Position numbers and translations under genes: made by a program. Under the pieces are notes generated by a model that did not search any database, was not told where the DNA came from, and saw nothing but the letters and a program-made list of their open reading frames with translations. Positions 1 to 11,868 of a DNA stretch of 64,000 nucleotides are shown piece by piece. The stretch comes from Zeugodacus cucurbitae (taxonomy: Eukaryota > Arthropoda > Insecta > Diptera > Tephritidae), in contig NC_071668.1 of assembly GCF_028554725.1 (NCBI RefSeq), forward strand, positions 20,314,501 to 20,378,500. Direction: 5' to 3'. The first letter of the stretch is position 1. Each line of letters starts with the position of its first letter.

Positions 1-480
1 AAGCTTGCATTTGAACGCTTCTTGGAAACATTGAAACAAATTTGAAACCATTTCGGATCTCAGAAAGACATCAGAAACTACATTTTCACCTTTAAAAAAC
101 TTTGAGGTTAGTTTTTAATTAAAAGTATCCACTTTTTTGGGCCAACTTCAAGAAAACTAGAAATAAATATTCAATTGAATTGAGAAAAATGCATTTATTT
201 CATTATCTGAAGCTTAAGATGATCTCTTATAAAAGAGATTGAAGCAATTTTAAAACAATTTAGGCTCTTCGAAAAATATTAGAAAACTACATATTTTGCC
301 TTAAAATGATTTGAGGTTAGATTACAGTCGTAAATATGGAAATTTTATGCTGAAAAAAATCTAATAGAATCATGATTATTTAACACCAAGTTTAAATGTA
401 TAATGTATCATTTTAAGGGATTTAAGAGAGTGAACATAGAACATATTCACTTCTTGGCTCGTCCTCAAGAATACTGGGAA
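1..480. other. AT-rich non-coding sequence, left edge
   Basis: No open reading frame or recognisable element is visible. It probably lies in the large upstream intron of BicD, because the BicD exon at 2892 opens in mid-protein (about 76 N-terminal residues are missing) and no matching exon is seen between 1 and 2891. Confidence 0.5.
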
Positions 481-1046
481 GTAAAAATTACGAAAACATG
501 ATCAGCATTGGCGAACTCATGCATTATCTGTATGACGACATATACAGGTGCAAGACGAAGAGCATCAAAGCGCAGTGGAAGAATCTACCGTGTTGCAAAA
601 CCTCAAAGATCATGTGCAAAGCGGTGGATCAGAAATATATAAGTTTCCTACTTGTACTGGATAGAAGGGGCTGTAGGACCATACTTACTGGTCACAGTTT
701 AGTAGCGGCGCACCCCTATAAGATGGTACTGTCAGATAGGAAGCAATGCAGGAAGTGTCAAGAGCAGGGCACCAAGGAAACGGTGGAGATTCTCTTGAAC
801 GTTTGTCCTGCGCTAGCCCTACTAGGGGGCTATGTAGGGGCCCCACAGTACGATAAGTTGCAGGAGATATCGTTAGTGAGGCCTCATGATATCTTAAAAT
901 TCGCGTCAAGTGCTGGTATCCTAATCGATGCCTACTACTCATACGAGTACGTGACAGGACTCCATCTGGTATCGCTAAGGACCATAACTGATCTATGCGG
1001 GGCTATCTGACCTCCACCAAGTAAATCTAACCTAAGCTAACGTAAA
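430..1046 (+). mobile_element. Jockey/R1-type non-LTR retrotransposon 3' fragment (post-RNase H C-terminus)
   Basis: An open frame of 170 codons (498-1010) reads like the cysteine-rich C-terminal tail that follows RNase H in Jockey/R1-type pol proteins. It has a 'LTGHSLVAAH' block, a CRKC...C zinc-knuckle-like cluster and a 'GAPQYDKLQEIS' block. It ends in a short 3' region with TAACCTAA-like units near 1030-1045, as expected for such an element's tail. Reverse transcriptase and endonuclease are absent, so it is a 5'-truncated dead copy. A related piece lies inverted at about 17640-17840. The family-level call comes from motif memory only. Confidence 0.7.
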
Positions 1047-2214
1047 TATTCAGTTCAACTTTTTTACCTTCCTTTTCTCTTTATCTTAAGCTCAAAACTA
1101 CTCCATTTGTCCATAACCTTGAGCATTCCTTTTTCTAAGAAATGCTAGAGACTAATTTGAGCACATTTAAGCTCTCAGAAAAGCCTTGGAAATTATATTT
1201 CTAACCTCAAAAATAACTTTGATGTTAGATGTTGGTCGTAGAAATAAAAACTGGATGTTGAAACAACCGAAGACATTAATATTTATTTAAAGAGATTTTG
1301 AACTTCTTGGATTGAATAGAATAACTAATTTTTGCTATAAGCCAGGCTCTTTGAAGCATATTAGACGATTTATTATGCTTTGAGTTCTTATTCTGCTCAA
1401 TATCTACCTAAACAATCTCCTATCATCTGTACTGACCTTTAAAACCTTTTAAACCAAATGTATCTTCTGTAACATCTACTTCTTATATTTTGCCCAAAAC
1501 TGTACACACATGCATTTATTATAAGCGCATAATAAAGTTTGGCACATTGCTTTAGAGTACGCCATGCGATTCGCATACGCTTCAATTGCTGTAGATTGTG
1601 CAGGCGTAGCAGTCGTAACACCAGCATACATACACATCATATAACGGAAGACGGAAGCGAGATGGCATGCAACACAGGAATCTGTTGATAAAGCGCTCGT
1701 AAATGTCACTTATTATGTGTATGGAATTGCTTACAAAGGCACACGCAATCAGTTGCTAGAGAGCAAATACAAATATGTGTGACTACTAGTCGTACTAAGT
1801 GTGTGGTGCCACACCTGCAATTCCGTCCGTCAGTCACACCGTTTTGTCGCCAGCATTCACATAATCACTGTGACCTGTGCGCACTATTTACTGTTCACTC
1901 ACTGTCAATGTGAGTCCAATTGGAAATTCAATTACGTTGCGTGGTTAAATCGTTTTTAGAGAGATTGTTAGTGAGCGTAAATGCTGGTAACGGTTTTTTT
2001 CTTGGGTGCTTAGGGGTGGAGGTGAAAAAATGCAAGGAAATATTTTTCGCATTAATCAGAGAGTGGAAGAAAGTTATAGAATGTATATTTTTAAACTTAA
2101 CTTAAACCGTTATTTAACGGTACTGACGAATATAGGACTGTTCTATCGTAAATAATGAAACTGTTCGTATTAAAATTAAAATTCTACACTTTTTAGTCAG
2201 TTCAAAGCATCACG
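1047..2214. other. Non-coding sequence upstream of BicD exons
   Basis: Nothing gene-like is supported. Short frames here (1439-1709 minus, 1920-2105 plus) have no recognisable domain and no convincing splice context. Likely BicD intron. Confidence 0.5.
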
Positions 2215-2690
2215 AAACTTTTCTTCTCCTATTGAAAATTTCCTGACAAAAATAGGTGGCAACTCTATTTCAAAATATCTCTAAATATTACAATTTTCGA
2301 AAAGTTTATGTAATATTATTTGAAGTTTGAAATATTTTTTTTGTTTTTTGTGTTATTTTATTTGACAGGTGCTAACTCTATTCCAAAAAAAATATTTTAA
2401 TTTAATTCTTAAAAGGTTATCATTACTTTTTCATACTTTTATAAACGACTTTAATTTGATCCACATTTTTTTTATTTTTTTCGACAGATGGCAACTCTAT
2501 TGCATAATATAAAAAATAAAAAATGTCTCGAAAACTTTCCGGAAAAATAAATAAAACACTTTTTAAACGCCTTTAATTTGATTTAATTTTTTTTGGCGGA
2601 TGGCAACCCTATTAAAAAATAACAATAAATAAAAATTGTTTCGAAAACTTTCCGAAAAAAAAAAAAAAAATTGGAAAACATTCCAATTTT
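2215..2690. repeat. Diverged tandem repeat, about 110-bp unit, 'GGCAACTCTATT' core
   Basis: The core GGCAACTCTATT or a close variant recurs near 2263, 2371, 2488 and 2600. Shared flanks (TCGAAAACTTTCC, CTTTAATTTGAT) follow each time. Spacing is roughly 110 bp, so this is a short diverged tandem array directly upstream of the first visible BicD exon. Confidence 0.6.
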
Positions 2691-2891
2691 TCCTTCATTT
2701 GTTTGAAAATGTTAATTTTAGTGCCCAGGGTTTAAATTTGTACCGATTTCTCAGGAACCGATTAATGTTCCAAAAAGAAATATTCCAAACAACAACACAA
2801 TAAAATATATTTAATATAGACGTATTATCCAAAACCCAAATATTTCCCAAAACATTATTTTAAACCCAAAATTTCCTTTTTCCCTTCTCAG

Positions 2892-5800
2892 GCCCTGGCC
2901 AAATTCCAGACCTCGCAAAAGGTCACCACAAAAACTGGTATCGAACAGGAGGAGTCACTGCTCACCGAAACGGCAGAACTTGAGACCACTCTAAATAGTA
3001 AAATACTCGACTTGGAAAATGAGACAAAGCAATTGCGTCACGAATTGGAACGAGTACGCAACGAACGTGATCGTATGCTGCAAGAGAATACCGATATTGG
3101 ACGCGACAAATCAGATAATGAGGCTGAGAAACTGCGCCTCAAGGCCGAGGTGAAAGATTTGAAATTTCGAGAGACACGTATGCTAACGGAATACACAGAA
3201 TTGGAGGAGGAAAACATATCGCTGCAAAAGCAGGTGTCGAGCTTGAGAAGTTCGCAGGTTAGTTTAGTTTTTATTATGAAGTTTCGATTTTGAGACCTTG
3301 AATATATAATATTGTTTCTTATTTACCGTTAGGTGGAGTTTGAAGGTGCCAAACACGAGATACGTCGCCTAACCGAAGAGGTTGAGGTCTTGAACTCACA
3401 AGTGGATGAGTTGGCAAACCTGAAGAAGATTGCTGAGAAGCAAATGGAGGAAGCTTTAGAGGCTTTGCAGGTGAGTTTGGAAGCTCTTCTATAATTTTAA
3501 ATTTGTACTCAATTATCAACTAAAACTCTCTTCGCAGTGCGAACGTGAGGCAAAATATGCGCTCAAGAAGGAGCTGGATAGTCATTTGAATCGCGAATCC
3601 ATGTACAAGATAAGCAATCTCGCCTATCTACGCAGTAATATGGACGACAACATAAGCGCAAATAGCGATGGCGAAGAGGAGAATCTCGCCTTGAAGCGAC
3701 TCGAAGCCGATTTGACGACCGAATTGAATGCAACGGACGGCACCAAATGCGATCTCTTCTCCGAGGTGCATTTGAACGAGCTGAAGAAGTTGGAGAAACA
3801 ATTAGAATCGATTGAGAATGAGAAAATGCTACTCACAGCGAATTTACGCGAGGCACAAACTAGTTTGGATAAATCACAAAATGAAATACAGAATTTCATG
3901 GCTCGCCTAGCGTTGCTAACGGCACATGTCGACGCCTTGCTGCAATTGAAGAAACAATTAGACATTAAAGATGATTCCATCGATGCGGTGAAACGACGCA
4001 ATGACGAACAAAATGTACGACAACAACTATTGGATATACTCTCGCAGTATAACAGTTGGTTCACGCTATCCTCCAAAGAGATTGATGGTCTCAAGACTGA
4101 TTTAGTGGAACTGCAAAAGGGTTTCAACTACACCGACGCAATGACCACGCTCCGCAATGAGGTCACAAATTTGAAAAATAAACTGCTCAGCACCGAGCAG
4201 AAATCGTTGGATCTGCAGAGTGATGTGCAGACACTCACAAGTATTTCACAAAATGCTGGCCAAAGTTTGGGTACGGCACGCTCAACTTTGGTGGCCTTAA
4301 GCGACGATTTGGCACAGCTATATCATCTCGTTTGCACCGTTAACGGTGAGATACCGACGCGAATTATGCTCGACACGAAGAGCGATGATATGAGGTGGGT
4401 ACAAATACTTGAAAATTTTTGTTTTATATAACCTCAAAATGAGGTGAGTTGAAACGCTTGAAAATGTTGTAATATAACCTCAAAAATATTTAAAATTTTC
4501 CTCACAGCTTCGAAAACGATTCGCTTACTGCCATACAGTCGCAGTTCAAATCAGATATTTTCACTTCCCGCTCACACACAATTGAGGATTTGCAGGGACT
4601 TGCTGACTCAGTTGAGATCAAGAAGTACGTCGACACTGTGAGCGATCAGATCAAGCATTTGAAGACCGCTGTCGAGCACACAATCGAACATAACAAGAAT
4701 AAAGTTCGCGGCGATGTTACTGAAGGTGTGCATTTTTGCATATTTTATAACCTCAAAATTTCTAATAAAATAAATTCTCTCTCCAACAGCTGATAAATAC
4801 AATCGCGAGGAAGTCGAGGAGTTGCAAGAGCAAATCGTACGCCTTAAGGGCTTGCTCTCACTCAAACGTGATCAAATCGCTACATTGCGTACGGTCTTGA
4901 AATCCAACAAACAGACCGCCGAGGTGGCGCTCACCAATCTCAAATCGAAATATGAGAATGAGAAGACAGTGGTCAGCGAGACGATGGCCAAATTGCGCAA
5001 TGAACTGAAGATACTCAAGGAGGACGCAGCGACATTCTCAAGTAAGTTGAAGAGAGTATTATAGTTCTGTTCACATAACGGTTGTTTGTAAGTCATAAAA
5101 CTAAACGAGTTAAATGTGGGATTATATATTCCAAAGTGATCAGGATGACGAGACGAGCTGAAATCCGGATGTCTGTCTGTCCGTGCAATGGATGTTTTTC
5201 TTCTAAATAGCTCCCATATACCTAAATATAGGTTTTTCAAATATACGACGGGCTTTATTGCGCATATATCGGCCCATATTGCGTATACTACATATTAGCC
5301 TTTCCTTACTTTTTTTTTATTTAAGTTTTGAATCATTAGTGTACTCATATCTCCCTCTCTCTCCTACTCTCTCCCCCTCTTATCAATATTAAAATGTAAT
5401 ACTAAAACTCTCCACTTTTTAGGTTTGCGCGCCATGTTCGCCGCTCGTTGCGAGGAATACGTCACACAGGTGGATGACCTCAATCGCAAACTAGAAGCCG
5501 CTGAGGAAGAGAAGAAGACACTCAATCAGCTGTTGCGTTTGGCTGTACAGCAGAAAATTGAATTGACTCAACGCATGGAGGAAATGGAAATCGATCGGTG
5601 GGTGCCCATGCGGCGTTAGGCCTAATATAAAAAATGAAGAGTTAAAGTTAAATGAAAAAAAAAATCCAAAAAATATTAAAAAAACATTTAAAAAACTCTA
5701 GTTAAAATCTAGTGCCCCCAATCTAGTGCCCCCCAACTATCTGCTCAGCTCGTTATCATATCAATAATTAAGTGCGTGTGTGTGTTCGCGTTCGAAATTT

Positions 5801-8800
5801 GTGCTTAGTGCTTGCTGTTCATAGAACTTTATATATTTTTTCCGTTATGCTAAATATTTGCCCAAAAAGCATATTTTGTATTTTTATCGTTTATATCCCG
5901 TTTACCTCCACACACCCTACCAAATCAACAACATTAATTTAACCTGTACGTTTCAATTGCGTCCAACTTACGTTTAACTTTGCCAACAACAAATAAACTT
6001 TAAGCCGCGTTCCCAATTGGTAAGCCGTACAAGATATAGTTATTATTTGAGAGGCTGGTGTGTTGCTCAGCTTATATGTGGATTTATTAAGCCTATAAAT
6101 ATATATGTATATGAAGCATGTTTTTGTAAATGCTAATGAAGTGCGCACAACAACATCAAAATTTATACGCGGTTATTGGCCATAAAGTAAAAAATGTAAA
6201 TAGTGATTAATGTAAAAGAGAAGTGAAATGATGAAAGCAGATACTGAAACACATTTGCTGCAGTTTTTTAAATAATAATTTAAATTATAGTAAAAGCTGT
6301 CTTCGATTTGCCAAAAATTGGAGAGTGTTGAAACGAACATACAACTGGTATAAATTTAAGAGACTGGTATACATTGAAGAGACTGGTATTCATTGAAGAG
6401 ACTGGTATACATTTAAGAAACTGGTATAAATTGAAGTGACTGTTATAAATTGAAGAGACTGGTATACATTGAAGAGACTGTTATAAATTTAAGAGACTGG
6501 TATACATTGAAGAGACTGGTATAAATTGAAGAGACTGGAATACATTGAAGAGACTGTTATAAATTTAAGAGACTGGTATACATTGAAGAGACTGGTATAA
6601 ATTTAAGAAACTGGTATAAATTGAAGTGACTGTTATAAATTGAAGAGACTGGTATACATTGAAGAGACTTTTATAAATTGAAGTGGTATAAATTTAAGAG
6701 ACTGGTATAAATTGAAGTGACTTATAAATTGAAGAGACTGGTATACATTGAAGAGACTTTTATAAATTGAAGTGGTATAAATTTAAGAGACTGGTATAAA
6801 TTGAAGTGACTGTTATAAATTGAAGAGACTGGTATACATTGAAGAGACTGTTATAAATTGAAGAGACTGGTATAAATTGAAGAGACTGGAATACATTGAA
6901 GAGACTGTTATAAATTTAAGAGACTGCTATACATTGAAGAGACTGGTATAAATTTAAGAAACTGGTATAAATTGAAGTGACTGTTATAAATTGAAGAGAC
7001 TGGTATACATTGAAGAGACTGTTATAAATTTAAGAGACTGGTATACATTGAAGAGACTGGTATAAATTGAAGAGACTGGAATACATTGAAGAGACTGTTA
7101 TAAATTTAAGAGACTGGTATACATTGAAGAGACTGGTATAAATTTAAGAAACTGGTATAAATTGAAGTGACTGTTATAAATTGAAGAGACTGGTATACAT
7201 TGAAGAGATTTTTATAAATTGAAGTGGTATAAATTTAAGAGACTGGTATAAATTGAAGTGACTTATAAATTGAAGAGACTGGTATAAATTGAAGTGACTT
7301 ATAAATTGAAGAGACTAGCATAAATTGAAGATACTGGTATAAATTAAAGAGACTGGTATACATTTAAAAAAATTAAGAGACTGGTATACATTTAAAAAAA
7401 TAAGAGACTGGTATAAATTGAAGAGACTGTTATAAATTGAAGAGACTGATATAAATTGAAGTGACTTATAAATTGAAGAGACTGGTATAAATTGAAGTGA
7501 CTTATAAATTGAAGAGACTAGCATAAATTGAACTGGTATAAATTAAAGAGACTGGTATACATTTAAAAAAATTAAGAGACTGGTATACATTTAAAAAAAT
7601 AAGAGACTGGTATACATTTAAGAAACTGGTATAAATTGAAGTGACTGTTATAAATTGAAGAGACTGGTATTCATTGAAGAGACTGGTATACATTTAAGAA
7701 ACTGGTATAAATTGAAGTGACTGTTATAAATTGAAGAGACTGGTATACATTGAAGAGACTGTTATAAATTTAAGAGACTGGTATAAATTTAAGAGACTGG
7801 TATACATTGAAGAGACTGGTATAAATTGAAGAGACTGGAATACATTGAAGAGACTGTTATAAATTTAAGAGACTGGTATACATTGAAGAGACTGGTATAA
7901 ATTTAAGAAACTGGTATAAATTGAAGTGACTGTTATAAATTGAAGAGACTGGTATAAATTGAAGTGACTTATAAATTGAAGAGACTGGTATAAATTGAAG
8001 TGACTTATAAATTGAAGAGACTAGCATAAATTGAAGATACTGGTATAAATTAAAGAGACTGGTATACATTTAAAAAAATAAGAGACTGGTATAAATTGAA
8101 GAGACTGTTATAAATTGAAGAGACTGATATAAATTGAAGAGACTGATATAAATTGAAGAAACTGGTATACATTTAAAAAAAATTAAGTGAGTGGTATAAA
8201 TTGAAGAGACTGGTATAAATTGAAAAAACTGGCATAAATTGAAGATACTGGTATAAATTGAAGAGACTGGTATACATTGAAGAGACTGTTATAAATTGAA
8301 GAGAATGTTATAAATTGAAGAGACTGATATAAATTGAAGAGACTGATATAAATTGAAGAAACTAGCATAAATTGAAGAAACTGGTATACATTAAAAAAAA
8401 ATTAAGTGAGTGGTATAAATTGAAGAGACTGGTATAAATTGAAAAAACTGGCATAAATTGAAGATACTGGTATAAATTGAAAAACTAGCATAAATTGAAG
8501 ATACTGGTATAAATTGAAATGACTAATATAAATTGAAAAGACTGGTATAATCAAATAGTTAACGAAAAGCAAGCGTTTCTATCACTTTAGTAAGACCTTA
8601 TCAACTTTTTTTATATTTTTTTTGTTGATTTTACATGTAAATTTTTTTGAAAGCTTAAAGCTTCAAAGTGATGACGAATCGAAGACAGCTTATAATATCT
8701 CACAACACAATACATGTGCTAACAACTTGATTTCCTGGAGTTATATGTGTTAAAGAAACAAGAAAAAATTTAACTTGAAATGTTTAATAACCAACAAAAT

Positions 8801-9166
8801 CTTACATAACCTCAAAATTTTCGAAAATGTAAATTTAAACCAAAATTGAAAGCGACTGCATGCAAGAAACGAATAATTTATTCAAACTGCAACCATGAAC
8901 TATATTCCATAGCCTTTATAGCAAACCTTATACCACAAATAACCATATTAATAACAACGCTGCACTTTTATTGCACTCATATGTAATAATATTAATAAAT
9001 ATTATTATAAATATTTACTAATAAATATTCTTTTTACTCTATTCCATATAGTGAAACACGTTTTGCGCGTCGTTCGATGCCACCACAACGCGGCAGCAGC
9101 GGCAAATCATTCTCGTCACGTCCCTCAACACGTAATCCGACTGGCAGTAATCAGAATCAATTCTAA
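2892..9166 (+). CDS. BicD: Bicaudal D, dynein-dynactin cargo adaptor (exons for about the last 706 residues)
   Basis: Coding exons: 2892-3257, 3333-3470, 3538-4394, 4508-4725, 4790-5041, 5423-5597 and 9052-9166 (TAA at 9164-9166). All junctions have AG/GT and matching phase, giving 706 codons plus stop. The product is almost wholly coiled coil. Recognisable BicD blocks are 'KQLRHELERVRNERDRML' in the first exon, 'LSDDLAQLYHLVCTVNGE' in the third, and the C-terminal cargo-binding helix with 'SLRAMFAARCEEYVTQVDDL' in the sixth. The last exon encodes a basic, Ser/Arg/Pro-rich tail. BicD family proteins link dynein to cargo through Egalitarian or Rab6 and act in mRNA and vesicle transport. About 76 N-terminal residues are missing (fly BicD is about 782 by recollection), so the start lies left of the window. 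The intron before the last exon is 3.45 kb and holds a minisatellite element. Confidence 0.95.
5054..5316 (+). repeat. Internally deleted copy of the CTCTCGCAA-ended repeat, in BicD intron
   Basis: Begins 'GAGAGTATTATAG' 12 bases after the exon donor at 5041 and matches the left end of the full copies at 44763 and 46585, including the pyrimidine-rich 'CCGGATGTCTGTCTGTCCG' block. It then jumps to the family's right end, 'TAGCCTTTCCTTACTT'. About 800 bp of interior is missing. It forms most of the 381-bp intron between exons five and six. Confidence 0.8.
5598..5619 (+). CDS. BicD: Alternative BicD C-terminus by intron retention
   Basis: If the donor after 5597 is not used, the frame continues for seven residues (W-V-P-M-R-R after the shared arginine codon) to TAG at 5617-5619. 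An AATAAA at 5992-5997 could end such a transcript about 375 bp further on. The product would lack the Ser/Arg-rich tail encoded at 9052-9166. This reading is sequence-supported only; use of the isoform is inference. Confidence 0.4.
5620..6290 (+). other. BicD last intron, proximal part / possible short-isoform 3' UTR
   Basis: No further coding potential after the TAG at 5619. An AATAAA at 5992-5997 is the only candidate polyadenylation signal noted here. Otherwise AT-rich. Confidence 0.45.
6294..8691. repeat. TIR-bounded minisatellite element (19-bp unit, 190-bp higher-order repeat)
   Basis: Left terminus AAGCTGTCTTCGATT (6294-6308) and its exact reverse complement (8677-8691) bound the block. 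From about 6348 to 8550 it is an array of roughly 110 units of 19 bp, consensus ACTGGTATAAATTGAAGAG, with variants such as GGTATACATT and GTTATAAATT. Within it the distinctive AAGAAACTGG variant recurs at 6415, 6605, 6956 and 7146, so a ten-unit, 190-bp higher-order repeat is visible twice. A unique flank with 'GAGAGTGTTGAAACGAAC' separates the left terminus from the array. Short open frames on the minus strand are by-products of the periodicity. It lies wholly inside the BicD last intron. Such structure is known for TIR elements carrying internal tandem repeats; the class is not assigned. Confidence 0.85.
8692..9051 (+). other. BicD last intron, distal part
   Basis: AT-rich intron with no gene. 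It ends in a TTTTTACTC-type pyrimidine stretch and the ATATAG acceptor before 9052. Confidence 0.6.
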
Positions 9167-9553
9167 CATAAAATAAGCGTGCAGCGAAAAATTTTAGCCT
9201 TAGTTTATACACTGCTTAAGTTATAAAGTCACTTTTGTGTAAACACACTTGTCACACTGTCACGAGTCAAGAGTCACGTGTCACACATACACAAACACAC
9301 TGTCACTTTTGAGGAAAAAAGTTAGTACGGTGTTTAAAGAGAGTGTGTAGAAGAGAGAGAGAAGACCTCTTCACAACGTACTAAAGCATTTTGCCGCCCG
9401 TTTAACTAAAGACACTACGTTATATTTGAAAAGTGACCGTTAGTCCATAGAATTTGGTTTTCTATTAACTATTAGTAATACAAGACACTATACTATAACG
9501 ACTTTATAATGGGTATTAACATTTATGTTTATGCACACAGTTATGGCTAAATA
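9167..9553 (+). other. BicD 3' UTR and flank
   Basis: Follows the BicD stop. Contains repeated GTCAC motifs (about 9220-9310) and an AGAGAGAG run near 9353. No new coding potential. Several weak AATAAA-like signals lie downstream, so the 3' end is not fixed. Confidence 0.45.
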
Positions 9554-11110
9554 TTGTTTAACAACAAATTTGTTGGTATTAAAATGTTCGAAGAGAACAG
9601 AGATATGAGGAAAGCTTTAAGCTCTACTGTAACTTATAAAGAAGCCCAAGATTTTTCCTTGAAATCATTTTTACATGCGCTAGTCTGGATCTTATTAACA
9701 ACTCTCCAAAAAGCTCAAGTCTGCACAGCGCTTTTTGATTATTATAAAAGAAAGCTCCGTAGCTTTTGAAGTAGAACTGCATTTTTTTAAATGTATTTTG
9801 TATATTGAGCTTTAAGCAGCAAAAGCTTTAAAAAGCTCTTAAGCACATTCGCGAAACCACAAAGTTTGAAAGAAACAATGTTTATTTTTATAAGAAATTT
9901 TTTTCAATTTTCAAATGTTTTCACTTATTTGAGATATTTCATTTGTGTTTAAAAATGAGCTTTAAGCTTTTATTTAAATATCATCTAATAAGAGCTTAAA
10001 GCTTAAAAAGCTTTCTGAACATTGTACGATTTTCGAAATGTCAAAATTAATGTATTCTTACGGTAGAGCTTTTAGCTTTAAACAATAAAAGCTTCTACTA
10101 AAGCTTGAAAGTAAACAACTTCAAGAAGAAAAAAAATTCAAGGTTTTAACTGGTCTAGATTTAAAACACATTTTTCAAAAGAAGCACATTTTCATTTGTG
10201 TTTCAAACTGAGCTTTAAGCTTTAAATAAAATATCATTTAAGAAGAATTTAAGGCTTAAAAAGGTTACTGGGCATTGTACGATTCAATAAATGCTTACCA
10301 GAATCGATCAATCAAAAGTTAGTCAGAAGAGCTTTTAGCTATAAACAATATAAGCTTCAACTGGAGCTTTCAGCTCGAAAGCAACTGCAAGAAGAAACAA
10401 ATTTGAAGGCATTAAACGATTTTTGAATTGTGAACCTTAAAAAAATTTAGGAGGGCTTTAAGCTTTGAAGAAACTAAACTTCAACTAGAGCTTTGAGCTT
10501 TAAAGTTTTTTAGAAGTGCTTAAAACCTAAAAAGCGCTTCTACTTGGTATAATTTCGAAAATCGAAAATTTCAAACTATTAAATAAGACTTTCAATCAGT
10601 AACAACTGATGTATATATGATATGCTCTAAAATCGAGCTTTGAAGGAATTGTGAAATCAAAAAAGTCACAAAAAGCTTACTTAAACAAATGTAAGAGTTC
10701 CTACACCAAGATTGGTAGGAAAAAAATAAAATTAATTTTTGATATAGAAAGTTCAAAGCTTGTTTTACAACAAAAAAAGCTCCATTTTAAGCTCTAAAAG
10801 CTTTCCACTCAAATATTTATATAATAAATCGTACTAAATTATCGTTTTCATTCAGAACTCGGAGAACGAATACCTATTTTACAACAAAAGCTAAATACGA
10901 AGCTATAAAAGCTTACCAAAGCTTGTTTTACAACAACAAAAACTCATTACCAAACTCTAAAAGCTTATCACTCATACATTTAAATAAAAATCGTATTAAA
11001 TTGTTGTCATCATTAAGAACTTAGAGGACGTATGCCTATTTTACAACAACAAAAGCTCAATATTAAGCTCATAAAAGCTTGCCACTCGAAAATTTATGCA
11101 AAAAAATCGT
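9554..11110. repeat. AAGCTT-rich diverged repeats, with a 163-bp tandem duplication
   Basis: Motifs of the type AGCTTTAAGCTT, AAAAGCTT and GAGCTTT recur dozens of times. A clear tandem pair begins at 10754 and 10917 (CAAAGCTTGTTTTACAAC, 163 bp apart) and a partial third unit runs to about 11110, each with AAATCGTACTAAATT-like interiors. No gene is seen. It may be transcribed as distal BicD 3' UTR. Confidence 0.55.
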
Positions 11111-11868
11111 ACTCAAATTCCAACTACCAACAAATTTCGATTTCTCTGTTGTTAAATCAAAAATGAAAGCAAACTGTGTGCAATTTTGTATTCTCCTTTA
11201 ACACACATACGCATAGCCATGTTGTCTCTAGACACTTGCTATCGCCGTTTTGTGCGTCTCAACTAACTAAATAGTATTGTTTAAAATGGTTTGTTACTTA
11301 CATTTTCTTATACACTTAAGTATTTTTAGGTGATTATTTCTCAAACATATACATACATACATATATACACTATTTATATTTACAAATATAAGTTCCATTA
11401 ACGCTAAACAGAAACAAGCAGCTAATAGCATAACACACATATGATTTAAAAAAACCAAAATTTAAAACAATTTAAAGTGCACTTTGTAAATTTTTGAAAA
11501 AAAAAAATTAAATTAAATTAATTATTTGTTTAAAAATTCAGCTGTACGCTAAAGCGCAAAAGAAAACAAAATTACATACAAAATTGTATATTTTCCAAAT
11601 TTAAATTAAATTAAAACACAGTAGGCAAATATTAAGTTGCCAACAACAACAAAAACAAAAAAAAAAAACAATTATTATTAGCATAAAAGCATAAACTTCA
11701 AAAGTATTGATTAGTGGAACGAACAATTTTTTCAATGACAACACTAACTCACATGCCCTGCAGCGCATGTCTAATTAAATGTGTTTAATCAACGCCTAGT
11801 GGGTGTTTAAATTTGTACTGTTATTTCAAATTATATAGTTAGCCGAAAATAAAAACAAAAACACTTAC
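11111..11868. other. AT-rich non-coding sequence
   Basis: Mostly A/T with poly-A runs. One small GC-richer island near 11213-11268 could, on the minus strand, follow an AG acceptor and close quickly with a stop (about seven residues, rich in arginine), but this is very weak. No other feature is supported. Confidence 0.4.

Noticed and set aside
3624..4127. Long minus-strand open frame of 167 codons
   Set aside because: It is antisense to the third BicD exon; codon bias of the coiled-coil exon opens the opposite frame.
5939..6148. Minus-strand 69-codon frame after the short BicD terminus
   Set aside because: No domain, AT-driven; no splice or conservation evidence.
7315..8368. Several minus-strand frames rich in SLQFI/YQSL repeats
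   Set aside because: They arise because the minisatellite unit (19 bp) reads openly for long stretches; no start context, no domain, and period is not a multiple of three.
6294..8691. Possible CRISPR array
   Set aside because: Units are contiguous 19-bp tandem repeats without spacers, and the genome is eukaryotic.
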